From positions 186,001 to 250,000 of the forward strand of contig NZ_JACBGE010000002.1 in the NCBI RefSeq assembly GCF_021401345.1: a DNA stretch of 64,000 nucleotides, written 5' to 3'. Shown piece after piece: positions 27,573-36,626 of the stretch (position 1 is the first letter of the stretch; every line of letters starts with the position of its first letter). Made by a program: the position numbers and the translations under genes. The notes under the pieces were generated by a model that saw only the letters and a program-made list of their open reading frames with translations, searched no databases and was not told the DNA's origin. Source of the DNA: Hydrogenophaga sp. NFH-34 (lineage in GTDB: Bacteria > Pseudomonadota > Gammaproteobacteria > Burkholderiales > Burkholderiaceae_C).

Positions 27573-27606
27573 GTTTCATGACGCTGACACAGAGCCCGCC
27601 TAGGCT
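27573..27606 (+). promoter_or_regulatory. Predicted PhoB box and -10 of the phytase-like gene
   Basis: GTTTCAT-gacg-CTGACAC (27573-27590), then ten bases, then TAGGCT (27601-27606) as -10. The unit match is 5 of 7 in each half. Confidence 0.6.
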
Positions 27607-27654
27607 GCCGGGTTTTCAACGATGCCCGCGCCCCTGGTGGCCGCGGTCCGAACC

Positions 27655-29904
27655 ATGCAGCGTCACCTCCCGTCCCCCGCCCTCTCCCACCTGACCCGCC
27701 TGCCGCTCCTGGCCGCCCTGACCGGCGCCTGCCTGTTGGCGCAGGCAGCGCCCGCCGCCCCCGCACCCCAGACCCCGTTCGCCATGGTGGCGCACCTACC
27801 GGTGCACGGCGTGGCCGAAATCGTCGCGGCCACGCCCGACGGCCAGCACCTGTTCTACACCAGCGCCGACGCGGGCGAACTGGGCGTGGTGGACATCCGC
27901 GACCCGGCACACCCGCGCACCCTGCCGCCGGTGAACGTGCGCCTGCACGGCATCGGTGAACCCACCTCGGTGGCCATCACGCCGGACGGGCGCTACGCCG
28001 TGCTGGCCCTGCGCCTGGACGACGACAAGAACAACCCGCGCCGCGGCCTGCTGCGGATCTACGACATCCGCGACAAGGCCACGATCACCCACGTTCGCGA
28101 CGTCACCGTGGGCATCGGCCCCGATTCGCTGGCGCTGGCTGGCAGCGGCCGCCGGTTGCGCGCCGTCGTCGCCATCGAAGACGAGGAAAGCGATGCCAAG
28201 GGCGACGCCACCCTGGGCGGCCAGCGCCCGGGCTTCATCGATGTGGTCGGGCTGGAAAGCCTGTACGGCGGCGCCGACAGCGGTCTGCAGCGCCTGGATC
28301 TGGTGGCGGCTTTGCGCGCCACGCCCGGCGTGCTCTACCCCGAGGACCCGCAGCCCGAGTTCGTCGCCATCCGCGCCGATGGCCGCGAAGCCGTGGTCTC
28401 GCTGCAGGAGAACAACGCGGTGGCCGTGGTCGATCTGAGCCACCCGCGCCGCGCCCGCCTGGCCCGCGTGTTCAGCGCCGGCACCGTGACCCGCACGGGC
28501 AACGCCGACCTGCAGCGCGACAAGGAAATCCGGCTCCAGGACAGCTTCACCGGCCGCCGCGAACCCGATGCCGTGACCTGGGTGTCGAACAGCGTGATCG
28601 CCCTGGCCAACGAAGGCGACGGCAAGAAAGGCGCCGACGGCACGCTGCCCGGCGGCCGCGGCTTCACGCTCATGGACATCCGCGGCCAGGTGGTGTTCGA
28701 AACCGGCGACCGCACCGAACGCCACGCCGTGCAGCACGGCCACTACCCGGATGCGCGCTCGGCCGCCAAGGGCGTCGAGATCGAGTCCGTGGCCAGCGCG
28801 CATTTCGGCGGCCGGCCCTATCTGCTAGTGGGCTCCGAGCGCGGTGCCTTCGTCGAGGTCTGGCGCATGGACCAACCGGGTGCGCCCACCTTCGTGCAGC
28901 TGCTGCCCACCGGCCAATCGCCCGAAGGCCTGACCACCATCACCCACCGCCGCGACGGCCAGCAACTGTTCGTCACCGCCAACGAAGGCGACGGCTCGCT
29001 CAACCTCTACCGCTTCCACGCGCAGGGCGCCCCCGCCAACCCGGCCGACGTGCAGGTGATCGCTGCCAGCGACGACATGCCCTGGGGCGCGATCTCGGGC
29101 CTGACCAGCGACGGCACCCACCTCTGGGCGGTGCCCGACAACGCCTTCGCCACCTCGCGCATCTGGCGCATCGACACCCGCCAGGTGGCGACCGCCGGCC
29201 GCATGGTCATCGACCAGGCGCTCATGCTCACCGATGGCAACGGCCAGCCGCTCAAGCTCGACCCGGAAGGCATCGCCCGCGTGGCCGACGGCTTCTGGAT
29301 CGCCAGCGAAGGCGCCACGGTCGACGGCAACGAACTGGTGAAGGTGGATTTCCAGGGCCGGCTGCAGCGGCGCGTGAAGCTGCCCGCCAGCATCACGCAG
29401 CGTTTTGCCTCGCCCAAGATCAGCACCGGCTTTGAAGGCGTGACCGCCAGCCCCGACGGCCAGACGCTCTACATGGCGGTGCAGCGCGGCTTCGACCCGG
29501 CCAAGCCCCAGGCCGCCATCCTGCGCTGGCACATCCCCAGCGACACCTGGACCACCGCGCTCTACCCGCTGGAGCAGCACAGCCAGAACCCGAAAGGCCT
29601 GTGGATGGGCCTCTCGGAAATCCAGCTCACGCCCGATGGCCGGTTGCTGGTGCTGGAGCGCGACAAGGGCGGCGGCGAAGCGCGCGCCATCACGGCCGAA
29701 GTCAAGCGCATCTACAGCGTGCGCGTGGCCGACATCGCCGAAAACGCCGTGCTCGGCAAGACCCTGGTGCGCGATCTGCGCAAGGACCTGAACTTCGTGC
29801 AGGAGAAGGCCGAAGGCATGGCCCTGCACCAGGGCCGGCTCTGGGTCGCCAGCGACAACGATGGCGCCGGCTGGACCCGCATGGTCGACGCAGGCACGCC
29901 CTGA
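27655..29904 (+). CDS. Exported phytase-like / esterase-like beta-propeller protein
   Basis: About 749 residues. A signal peptide is clear (SHLTRLPLLAALTGACLLAQA), so the mature protein is periplasmic or released. The N-terminal half consists of propeller blades (PDGQHLFYTSADAGELGVVD, TPDGRYAVLALRLDDDKNN); the C-terminal half matches the esterase-like activity of phytase family (PWGAISGLTSDGTHLWAVPD, LDPEGIARVADGFWIASEG, GFEGVTASPDGQTLYMAVQ, NDGAGWTRMVD). Such proteins may release phosphate from organic phosphates, but the activity has rarely been shown. The ATG at 27655 gives a normal signal peptide; one at 27622 would add 11 residues. A PhoB-type promoter lies just upstream. Confidence 0.8.
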   Translation: MQRHLPSPALSHLTRLPLLAALTGACLLAQAAPAAPAPQTPFAMVAHLPVHGVAEIVAATPDGQHLFYTSADAGELGVVDIRDPAHPRTLPPVNVRLHGIGEPTSVAITPDGRYAVLALRLDDDKNNPRRGLLRIYDIRDKATITHVRDVTVGIGPDSLALAGSGRRLRAVVAIEDEESDAKGDATLGGQRPGFIDVVGLESLYGGADSGLQRLDLVAALRATPGVLYPEDPQPEFVAIRADGREAVVSLQENNAVAVVDLSHPRRARLARVFSAGTVTRTGNADLQRDKEIRLQDSFTGRREPDAVTWVSNSVIALANEGDGKKGADGTLPGGRGFTLMDIRGQVVFETGDRTERHAVQHGHYPDARSAAKGVEIESVASAHFGGRPYLLVGSERGAFVEVWRMDQPGAPTFVQLLPTGQSPEGLTTITHRRDGQQLFVTANEGDGSLNLYRFHAQGAPANPADVQVIAASDDMPWGAISGLTSDGTHLWAVPDNAFATSRIWRIDTRQVATAGRMVIDQALMLTDGNGQPLKLDPEGIARVADGFWIASEGATVDGNELVKVDFQGRLQRRVKLPASITQRFASPKISTGFEGVTASPDGQTLYMAVQRGFDPAKPQAAILRWHIPSDTWTTALYPLEQHSQNPKGLWMGLSEIQLTPDGRLLVLERDKGGGEARAITAEVKRIYSVRVADIAENAVLGKTLVRDLRKDLNFVQEKAEGMALHQGRLWVASDNDGAGWTRMVDAGTP

Positions 29905-29955
29905 TGCCCTTCATGTCTTGTTGTGTTGCTACAACAAATATAGCTATCTCATGAA

Positions 29956-29989
29956 GTGTCACAGAGGTTTTATGCGCTTTCGATGCAAT
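29956..29989 (+). promoter_or_regulatory. Predicted PhoB box and -10 of the porin gene
   Basis: GTGTCAC-agag-GTTTTAT (29956-29973), then ten bases, then TGCAAT (29984-29989). The 13 bases GTCACAGAGGTTT are identical in the phoX box at 20085. Confidence 0.65.
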
Positions 29990-30066
29990 GGGCGCACCTG
30001 CTTGCCAAGGGCATCAGGCGGAGAAAAAACCTCCACCCGTACCAACACATCCTTCAAGGAAAAAGC

Positions 30067-31047
30067 ATGAACAAGAGCCTGATCGCTCTGGCCGTCCTGG
30101 CCGCTTCCGGCGCCGCGATGGCGCAGTCCTCCGTGACGCTGTATGGCCGCGTCGACCTGTCCGTGGGCTCCCTCAAGGAACTCGGCAAGGGTAGCGAAAC
30201 CAAGATGTTCCAGGGCGGCGACGGCGGTCTGACCACGTCGCGCTGGGGCCTGCGTGGCAGCGAAGACCTGGGCGGCGGCCTCAAGGCCATCTACAAGCTG
30301 GAAAACCGCTTCAACGCCACCGACGGTTCGTCGCAAGACCCGTTCTTCAAGGGCGAATCCACGGTCGGCCTGTCGGGCGGCTTCGGTACCGTGCGCCTGG
30401 GCCGCGCGGCCACGGTGTACGACGACATCCGCGCCCTGTCCTACAGTTCCAACGTGTTCGACTCGGCCTTCACGCCCGCGTCCAACGGCGTGTTCAAGTC
30501 GGGCGGCGACTACAACAGCCGCTTCAACAACATGATCAGCTACGAAACCCCCTCCTTCGGTGGTTTCTACGCCGGCCTGAACCACGCGCTGGACAACGAC
30601 AGCACCAAGAACGAAACCATGACCGCGCTGAAGGCCGGCTACAAGAACGGCCCGCTGCACGCTGCTCTGGGCTACCAGAACGAGCGCAAGACCGACGACA
30701 AGTACGTCGCCCTGTCCGGCGCCTACGACCTGGGTGCCGCCTCGATCTCGGCCGGCTACAACCAGCGCAACGGCACCGATGCCAACGGCGATGACACCGA
30801 ATTCACCGTCGGCGTGAACGTGCCGCTGGGCGCCGTGAACCTGTCGGCCGGCTACGCCAACAGCAAGACCGAAAAGGGCGGCGCCACGTCGTCCAAGTCG
30901 TCGGGCTTCGGTCTGGGCGCCACCTACTCGCTGTCCAAGCGCACCCGCCTGTACGGCGGCTACCGCACCCACGAAGTCAAGAACGGCGCCGGCACCAAGA
31001 CGGCCGACACCCGCCTGTTCGCCCTCGGCATCCGCCACGACTTCTGA
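30067..31047 (+). CDS. Gram-negative trimeric porin (Omp32/OmpC-like of beta-proteobacteria)
   Basis: A 326-residue outer-membrane porin. The signal peptide MNKSLIALAVLAASGAAMAQ is followed by SSVTLYGRVDLSVG, the standard first strand of beta-proteobacterial general porins, and the chain ends in IRHDF with the C-terminal Phe needed for outer-membrane insertion. The constriction-loop segment FGTVRLGRAATVYDDIRA is present. The ATG at 30067 has AAGGA upstream. A PhoB-type promoter in front suggests that it is induced at low phosphate and may favour anions, like PhoE or OprP in function though not in family. Confidence 0.93.
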   Translation: MNKSLIALAVLAASGAAMAQSSVTLYGRVDLSVGSLKELGKGSETKMFQGGDGGLTTSRWGLRGSEDLGGGLKAIYKLENRFNATDGSSQDPFFKGESTVGLSGGFGTVRLGRAATVYDDIRALSYSSNVFDSAFTPASNGVFKSGGDYNSRFNNMISYETPSFGGFYAGLNHALDNDSTKNETMTALKAGYKNGPLHAALGYQNERKTDDKYVALSGAYDLGAASISAGYNQRNGTDANGDDTEFTVGVNVPLGAVNLSAGYANSKTEKGGATSSKSSGFGLGATYSLSKRTRLYGGYRTHEVKNGAGTKTADTRLFALGIRHDF

Positions 31048-31145
31048 TCACCAGCCCGGGCGCTGCCCGGGCCGCGGTTCCTTCGTTTCTCCAAGGTTGC
31101 ACGCGGGCCTGGCGCCCGCACTCAGAGATCGTGCAGCTTTTTCAT

Positions 31146-31179
31146 GCCGCCGGTGGCTCACGCCACAGGCGGCTTTTTT
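31146..31179 (+). terminator. Intrinsic terminator after the porin
   Basis: Imperfect hairpin GCCGCC-gg-TGGC / GCCA-ca-GGCGGC (31146-31173) followed by six T. The T run overlaps the stop codon of the convergent helicase gene. Confidence 0.85.
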
Positions 31180-33571
31180 ATGCGTCCACGGGCGTGAGCT
31201 TGGCCACGCTCAGCGCCAGCCACTTCACGCCATGGCGGTTGAAGCTGACCTGGGCCCGGGCGTCGGCGCCCGCCCCTTCGATGGCCAGCACCTTGCCCTC
31301 GCCGAACTTGTTGTGGAAGACCTTCTGCCCGGCCCGCAGGTCGACGCCGCGGTCTGGCTCCGGCGCCTTGGGTGCTGGCGCCCGGTCGGCCGCGGCCAGC
31401 CAGCCCGGCGTCCAGGCCGGCTGCGCCCCCGCCCCGGCCGCCCCGCGGCCTCCGCCCTGCCAGCCACCGGCCGACAGGCCCTGACGGGCCTGCGGCGGCG
31501 TGAGCCACTTCAGCGCGTCTTCGGGCAGTTCGTCAAAAAAGCGGCTGCGCAGGTTGTAACGCGTCTGGCCGTGCAGCAGCCGGGTCTGCGCGTGGGCCAG
31601 GTACAGGCGCTGGCGCGCCCGCGTGATGGCGACGTACATCAGGCGGCGCTCCTCCTCCAGCCCGTCGCGGTCGCTCATGGCGTTTTCGTGCGGGAACAGG
31701 CCTTCTTCCAGGCCGGTGATGAACACGGCGTGAAATTCAAGCCCCTTGGCCGCATGCACCGTCATGAGCTGCACCGCATCCTGCCCGGCCTGGGCCTGGT
31801 TGTCGCCGGACTCCAGCGCGGCATGCGTCAGGAACGCGGCCAGCGGGCTGAGCGTTTCGCCGGTGTCAGGCACCACGGCCGGCAGCGGCTCGTCGACCAG
31901 GGGCTGACTCATGTCGAGCCCCTGGCTCGCCGGGCTCTGCGTCAGCGGTGCGCCCAGCTCGTCCACCGGCAAGGCCACCGCGTCGCGGCCAAAACCTTCC
32001 TGCATCACGAAGCTCTCGGCCGCGTTGACCAGCTCCTCCAGGTTCTCGACCCGGTCTTCGCCTTCGCGCTCCTGGCGGAAATGTTCGACCAGACCGCTGC
32101 GGTCGAGCACCAGCTCGATGATTTCCTTCAAGGTCATGCCCTGCGTCTTTTCACGCATCACGTCCAGCAGGGCGACGAAGTGGCCGATGGCGGTGCCGGC
32201 GCGACCGGTGACGCCGCTGGCCGCGTCGTGCAGCGAACAGCCGCTCGCGCGCGCCACGTCCTGCAACTGCTCGACGCTGCGCGCCCCGATGCCGCGCGGC
32301 GGGAAGTTCACCACGCGCAGGACGCTGTTGTCGTCGTGCGGGTTCTCCAGCAGACGCAGGTAGGCCAGCGCGTGCTTGATTTCAGCGCGCTCGAAGAAGC
32401 GCAGCCCGCCGTACACGCGGTAGGGCATGCCGGCGTTGAACAGCGCGGTTTCCATCACGCGGCTTTGCGCGTTGCTGCGGTAGAGCACGGCCATCTCGCT
32501 GCGCGCCATGCCCTCGCGCTCGAGTTGCTTCATCTCGTCGACCACCCAGCGCGCTTCGTCGAAGTCGCTGGGCGCCTCGTACACACGCACCGGCTCGCCC
32601 GCGCCCGCATCCGTGCGCAGGTTCTTGCCCAGGCGCCGGCTGTTGTGGCCGATCAGCTCGTTGGCCGCGTTGAGGATGTTGCTGCAGCTGCGGTAGTTCT
32701 GCTCCAGCTTGATCTGGTGCCGGACCTGGAACTCGCGCACGAAGTCGGCCATGTTGCCCACGCGCGCGCCGCGGAAAGCGTAGATGCTCTGGTCGTCGTC
32801 GCCCACGGCGAAGACCGCATTGCCCGAGGGCGGCAGCCCTTCGAGCGGCGGCGCCGAAAACATCTTGAGCCAGGCGTATTGCAGGCGGTTGGTGTCCTGG
32901 AACTCGTCGATCAGGATGTGCCTGAAGCGCCGCTGGTAGTGCACGCGCACCGGGTCGTTGTCGCGCAGCACTTCGTACGAACGCAGCATCAGCTCGCCGA
33001 AATCGACCACGCCTTCGCGCTGGCACTGCTCTTCATACAGCTGGTAGATCTCGACCTTGCGGCGCGTCTCGTCGTCGCGCACCACCACGTCGCGCGGGCG
33101 CTGCCCGTCTTCCTTGCAGCCGCTGATGAACCACTGCAACTGCTTCGGGGGAAAGCGCTCGTCGTCCACGTTGTGCTGCTTGCACAGGCGCTTGATGGCC
33201 GAGAGCTGGTCCTGCGTGTCCAGGATCTGGAACGTGGCCGGCAGGCCCGCCGCCTGGTGGTGCGCGCGCAGAAAGCGGTTGCACAGGCCGTGGAAGGTGC
33301 CGATCCACATCCCGCGCACGTTCACCGGCAGCATCGCCGTCAGGCGGGTCATCATCTCCTTGGCCGCCTTGTTGGTGAAGGTCACGGCCATGATGCCGCC
33401 GGGCGAGACCTGCCCGCTTTGCAACAGCCAGGCGATGCGGGTGGTCAGCACCCGGGTCTTTCCCGAGCCGGCGCCCGCCAGGATCAGGGCGTGTTCGGCC
33501 GGCAGGGTGACGGCGGCGGCCTGCTCGGGGTTGAGGCCGACGAGCAGCGGGGAGGGATCTTCAAACAGCAT
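31178..33571 (-). CDS. uvrD: UvrD/Rep/PcrA-type DNA helicase
   Basis: A 797-residue SF1A helicase. Walker A LILAGAGSGKTRVL (near residues 28-41), motif Ia AVTFTNKAAKEM, motif II ILIDEFQDTN, motif III FAVGDDDQSIYAFRGA, motif IV EQNYRSCSNIL, motif V QLMTVHAAKGLEF and motif VI LMYVAITRARQRLYL are all present. Such enzymes unwind DNA in excision and mismatch repair and clear replication forks. The C-terminus (RGVDLRAGQKVFHNKFGEGKVL) is the basic domain that contacts RNA polymerase in UvrD/PcrA. The ATG at 33571 precedes the first conserved residues; the longer frame upstream is intergenic. Confidence 0.95.
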   Translation of the reverse strand: MLFEDPSPLLVGLNPEQAAAVTLPAEHALILAGAGSGKTRVLTTRIAWLLQSGQVSPGGIMAVTFTNKAAKEMMTRLTAMLPVNVRGMWIGTFHGLCNRFLRAHHQAAGLPATFQILDTQDQLSAIKRLCKQHNVDDERFPPKQLQWFISGCKEDGQRPRDVVVRDDETRRKVEIYQLYEEQCQREGVVDFGELMLRSYEVLRDNDPVRVHYQRRFRHILIDEFQDTNRLQYAWLKMFSAPPLEGLPPSGNAVFAVGDDDQSIYAFRGARVGNMADFVREFQVRHQIKLEQNYRSCSNILNAANELIGHNSRRLGKNLRTDAGAGEPVRVYEAPSDFDEARWVVDEMKQLEREGMARSEMAVLYRSNAQSRVMETALFNAGMPYRVYGGLRFFERAEIKHALAYLRLLENPHDDNSVLRVVNFPPRGIGARSVEQLQDVARASGCSLHDAASGVTGRAGTAIGHFVALLDVMREKTQGMTLKEIIELVLDRSGLVEHFRQEREGEDRVENLEELVNAAESFVMQEGFGRDAVALPVDELGAPLTQSPASQGLDMSQPLVDEPLPAVVPDTGETLSPLAAFLTHAALESGDNQAQAGQDAVQLMTVHAAKGLEFHAVFITGLEEGLFPHENAMSDRDGLEEERRLMYVAITRARQRLYLAHAQTRLLHGQTRYNLRSRFFDELPEDALKWLTPPQARQGLSAGGWQGGGRGAAGAGAQPAWTPGWLAAADRAPAPKAPEPDRGVDLRAGQKVFHNKFGEGKVLAIEGAGADARAQVSFNRHGVKWLALSVAKLTPVDA

Positions 33572-33695
33572 CGGGCGATTGTAGAAAGCCGCTCCACCCC
33601 CCGATAGCGACCACCTCCCGCCATATGGCCTTTCGTATACCGGGCATATGCGCGGTGCCCGCCCCCAGGCGGACGCATCCGGCCTAGAATCAATC

Positions 33696-33730
33696 ACCGG
33701 GCCCAAGCAATTGCGCCCGGTTTCTTTTTT
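33696..33730 (+). terminator. Terminator-like hairpin in the guaC leader
   Basis: ACCGGGC (33696-33702) pairs with GCCCGGT (33715-33721) and is followed by TTTCTTTTTT. No plus-strand gene ends upstream (the neighbour is convergent), so the hairpin lies in the guaC leader, 88 bases before the ATG. It may act as an attenuator. Confidence 0.6.
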
Positions 33731-33817
33731 CCACCCCCGGAATCAAGGGCCGGCCAGTTCCAAGCGCCTTTTCATCAACCCACCTCCCGAAACGGTCGAG
33801 GTGACTGAAAGGCCCAC

Positions 33818-34795
33818 ATGGAAATCTTCGACTACGACAACATCCTGCTGCTGCCGCGCAAGTGCCGCGTGGAAAGCCGCAGCGAGTGCGACCCTGGCAT
33901 CGAATTCGGCGGCCGGCGCTTCAAGCTGCCGGTGGTGCCGGCCAACATGAAGACGGTGCTGGACGAGTCCATCAGCGAATGGCTGGCCGCCAACGGTTAT
34001 TTCTACGTCATGCACCGCTTCGACCTGGACAACGTGGCCTACGCGAAGCGCATGCGCGAGAAGGGCCTGTTCGTCTCCATCAGCTCGGGCGTGAAGGCGC
34101 CGGACTATGCCGTCATCGACCGGCTGGCTGCCGACGGTGTGGGCGCCGACTACATCACCATCGACATCGCCCACGGCCACGCCGAGAGCGTGCGCCTGAT
34201 GGTCGAGCACATCAAGAAGAAGCTGCCCCAAGCCTTCGTGATCGCCGGCAACGTGGCCACACCCGAAGCCGTGATCGACCTGGAGAACTGGGGCGCCGAC
34301 GCGACCAAGGTCGGCGTGGGCCCGGGCAAGGTCTGCATCACCAAGCTCAAGACCGGTTTCGGGACCGGCGGCTGGCAACTCTCGGCACTCAAGTGGTGCG
34401 CGCGCGTGGCGACCAAACCCATCATCGCCGACGGCGGCATCCGCCACCACGGCGACATCGCCAAGAGCGTGCGCTTTGGCGCCACCATGGTGATGATCGG
34501 CTCGCTGTTCGCCGGCCACGAAGAGTCACCGGGCCAGACCGTCGAGGTCGACGGCAAGCGCTACAAGGAGTACTACGGTTCGGCCAGCGACTTCAACAAG
34601 GGCGAGTACAAGCACGTGGAGGGCAAGCGCATTCTGGAGCCCATCAAGGGCCACCTGGCCGACACGCTGCGCGAGATGCAGGAAGACGTGCAGAGCTCGA
34701 TCAGCTACGCCGGCGGCACCCAGCTGACCGATCTGAAAAAGGTGAACTACGTGATCCTCGGCGGCGAGAACGCCGGCGAACACCTGTTCATGTAA
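33818..34795 (+). CDS. guaC: GMP reductase
   Basis: A 325-residue TIM-barrel enzyme of the IMPDH/GMPR family without CBS domains, the length of the GuaC2 group. It reduces GMP to IMP with NADPH, returning guanine nucleotides to the common pool. The catalytic Cys173 lies in [15 protein letters not shown]; the phosphate-binding [15 protein letters not shown] and [11 protein letters not shown] segments are present. AAAGG stands before the ATG. The gene is preceded by a terminator-like leader hairpin. IMP dehydrogenase is the alternative, but the length and the [10 protein letters not shown] loop favour GMP reductase. Confidence 0.88.
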   Translation: MEIFDYDNILLLPRKCRVESRSECDPGIEFGGRRFKLPVVPANMKTVLDESISEWLAANGYFYVMHRFDLDNVAYAKRMREKGLFVSISSGVKAPDYAVIDRLAADGVGADYITIDIAHGHAESVRLMVEHIKKKLPQAFVIAGNVATPEAVIDLENWGADATKVGVGPGKVCITKLKTGFGTGGWQLSALKWCARVATKPIIADGGIRHHGDIAKSVRFGATMVMIGSLFAGHEESPGQTVEVDGKRYKEYYGSASDFNKGEYKHVEGKRILEPIKGHLADTLREMQEDVQSSISYAGGTQLTDLKKVNYVILGGENAGEHLFM

Positions 34796-34810
34796 GCACG
34801 GCCCGGCCGC

Positions 34811-35689
34811 TCAGATCCCGAGCAACTGGCGGGCCAGCCGGTGCAGGCGGTGGCGCGGCTGCACCAGCGCTTCCAGCACGCTGAAGTGATTCAGCCCGGG
34901 CAGCGCTTCGCAGACCGGCACGGCCGCCGTCCCCCAGGCCTGGCGCATCAGGGTGTTCTGGCGCAGGAACTCATCGCTTTCGGCCCCGCCGGCCACACAG
35001 GACAGCGCTCCCCGGTCAGACAGGGCCGCCGGGGCGGGAAACCGCGCCGGGCTCGCCTGCGCCACCTGTGCGGGTGTCAGGCGCAGCGCATCGCGCAAAA
35101 ATGGGGTGTGGCGCAAGGGCTCCAGTTCGTACAGGCCCGAGATCGACAGCGCGTTTTTCACCAGCGCCGGTGGCAGATCGCTGCGCCATTGGGGCCACAG
35201 AGCCGCCAGCAGCATCGCCGCCAGATGCCCACCGGCCGAGTGCCCGACGACGGTGATGCGGTCGGGATCACCGCCGTGGGTGGCGATGTGGTCCCAGGTC
35301 CAGACCAGCGCCTTGACCATCTGCAGCGCGATGTCGGGCACCGTCACCGCCGGGCACAACGCGTAGTTGGGCACCACGACCACCGCCCCCCGCTGCACGA
35401 ACGGCGGCGCCACAAAACTGTGATCGCGCTTGTCCAGGCTGCGCCAATAACCCCCATGAATGAACAGCAGCACCGGGGCCAGCGGCCGATCGGCCTGGCG
35501 CGGTGGCAGAAACAGGTCGAGCGTCTCGCCACTGCCATGGCCATAGGCCACATCGGGCAGGCACACCAGACGCTGCCGCGCCTCGGCCGAGGCACTGGCC
35601 CAGTGCGCCAGATGCTTGGCATGCGCAGGCACCAGCGCCCGGTTGTTGTACTGGGCGTCCAGCCAGGCGGTGTCGGTTCGGGCATTCAT
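34811..35689 (-). CDS. Alpha/beta hydrolase (formamidase/esterase type)
   Basis: A 292-residue serine hydrolase. The oxyanion motif FIHGGYWRSLDK and nucleophile elbow GHSAGGHLAA (Ser near residue 144) are those of the HSL/arylformamidase group; a late His in GLNHFSVLEAL and an Asp complete the triad. Substrate is unknown; kynurenine formamidase-like enzymes share HGGYW. The gene ends 15 bases from the convergent guaC stop and diverges from the GntR regulator, whose operator lies between the two. Confidence 0.85.
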   Translation of the reverse strand: MNARTDTAWLDAQYNNRALVPAHAKHLAHWASASAEARQRLVCLPDVAYGHGSGETLDLFLPPRQADRPLAPVLLFIHGGYWRSLDKRDHSFVAPPFVQRGAVVVVPNYALCPAVTVPDIALQMVKALVWTWDHIATHGGDPDRITVVGHSAGGHLAAMLLAALWPQWRSDLPPALVKNALSISGLYELEPLRHTPFLRDALRLTPAQVAQASPARFPAPAALSDRGALSCVAGGAESDEFLRQNTLMRQAWGTAAVPVCEALPGLNHFSVLEALVQPRHRLHRLARQLLGI

Positions 35690-35742
35690 GCCGGCGATTT
35701 TGGCACGCACGGGCCAAGGGGTGGCTCAGAGCGGGCCATAAT

Positions 35743-35762
35743 GGATTCTGAATTCAGAATCC
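35743..35762. promoter_or_regulatory. Perfect 20-base palindrome, likely GntR operator
   Basis: GGATTCTGAATTCAGAATCC is fully self-complementary. It begins directly after a -10-like CATAAT (35737-35742) and ends seven bases before the GntR ATG, so it covers the transcription start and the ribosome-binding region. This fits tight autorepression. Confidence 0.8.
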
Positions 35763-35769
35763 CGAAACC

Positions 35770-36558
35770 ATGCCCACCGTCCCGCTGCGACCCGCATCAC
35801 CGCCCGACCTCGTCGAGCAGGTCTACCAGGCCTTGCTGGAAGCCATCAGCGACGGCACGCTGCCACCGGGCAAGCGCCTGACCCAGGAAGACCTGGCGAG
35901 CTGGCTGGCGGTGTCGCGCCAGCCGGTCACCCTCGCCCTTCGCCGGCTGAAACAGGATGGTCTGGTGCAGGCCGCCCCGCTGGCGCACGGAGCGGCCGGG
36001 CGCACACGCGGGCTGCAGGTCAGCCCCCTGGACCCCGAACAGGTCGCGCGCGTGCACCAGGTGCGCAGCGCCCTGGATGCGCTGGCGGTGCAGTTAGCCG
36101 CGCAGCGCCGAGCCGACATGGACCCGGCCCTGTTCATCCGCGGGCGCGCGGCGGTGGCGCGCGGCGACGTGCGCGCCATGATCGCGGCCGACCTCGACTA
36201 TCACCGCGCGCTCTATCAGGCCTCGGGCAACCCCCTGATCGAACAGAGCGCCCTGCTGCACTGGCACCACATCCGCCGCGCCATGGCGCTGGTGCTGCGC
36301 ACCCATCCCCTGCGGGCGTCCGTATGGGATGAACACGCAGCCATCGCGGCCGCCATCGCCGCTGGCGACGCCACGCACGCCGAGGCCCTGATGCGCGAAC
36401 ACGGCCAGCAGGCGCGCGAACGCCTGTTCAACCGCCTGGCCACCCTGACACCGACATCGACACCCCCTGACGACGGCAGGTCCGGCAGTCCCCAAGAGGC
36501 TGCCGGACAGTCCCCCGCCGCGCCTGCGAACCAGGCCCGGACCCTGTCAAAGACCTGA
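35770..36558 (+). CDS. GntR-family regulator, FCD type
   Basis: A 262-residue regulator. The N-terminal winged helix (residues ~10-80) reads VEQVYQALLEAISDGTLPPG and LTQEDLASWLAVSRQPV, and the C-terminal FCD ligand domain has the metal-binding pattern (ADLDYHRALYQASGNPL, WDEHAAIAAAIAAGDA). FadR-type members respond to organic acids. The gene has no Shine-Dalgarno sequence; its upstream bases are the 20-base palindrome, so the leader would be about 20 bases. The downstream hydroxyacid dehydrogenase and the divergent hydrolase are likely targets. The last ~40 residues are low-complexity. Confidence 0.88.
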   Translation: MPTVPLRPASPPDLVEQVYQALLEAISDGTLPPGKRLTQEDLASWLAVSRQPVTLALRRLKQDGLVQAAPLAHGAAGRTRGLQVSPLDPEQVARVHQVRSALDALAVQLAAQRRADMDPALFIRGRAAVARGDVRAMIAADLDYHRALYQASGNPLIEQSALLHWHHIRRAMALVLRTHPLRASVWDEHAAIAAAIAAGDATHAEALMREHGQQARERLFNRLATLTPTSTPPDDGRSGSPQEAAGQSPAAPANQARTLSKT

Positions 36559-36626
36559 CCGCCCACCCCCGCGGTCGCCCACCCCCTCCTACAATTTTTT
36601 CGGCCTCCCGGCCTTTCCGAGACATC

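Noticed and set aside
31053-31072. GCCCGGG-N5-CCCGGGC hairpin after the porin as a terminator
   Set aside because: No T run follows; the real terminator is the hairpin at 31146-31179.
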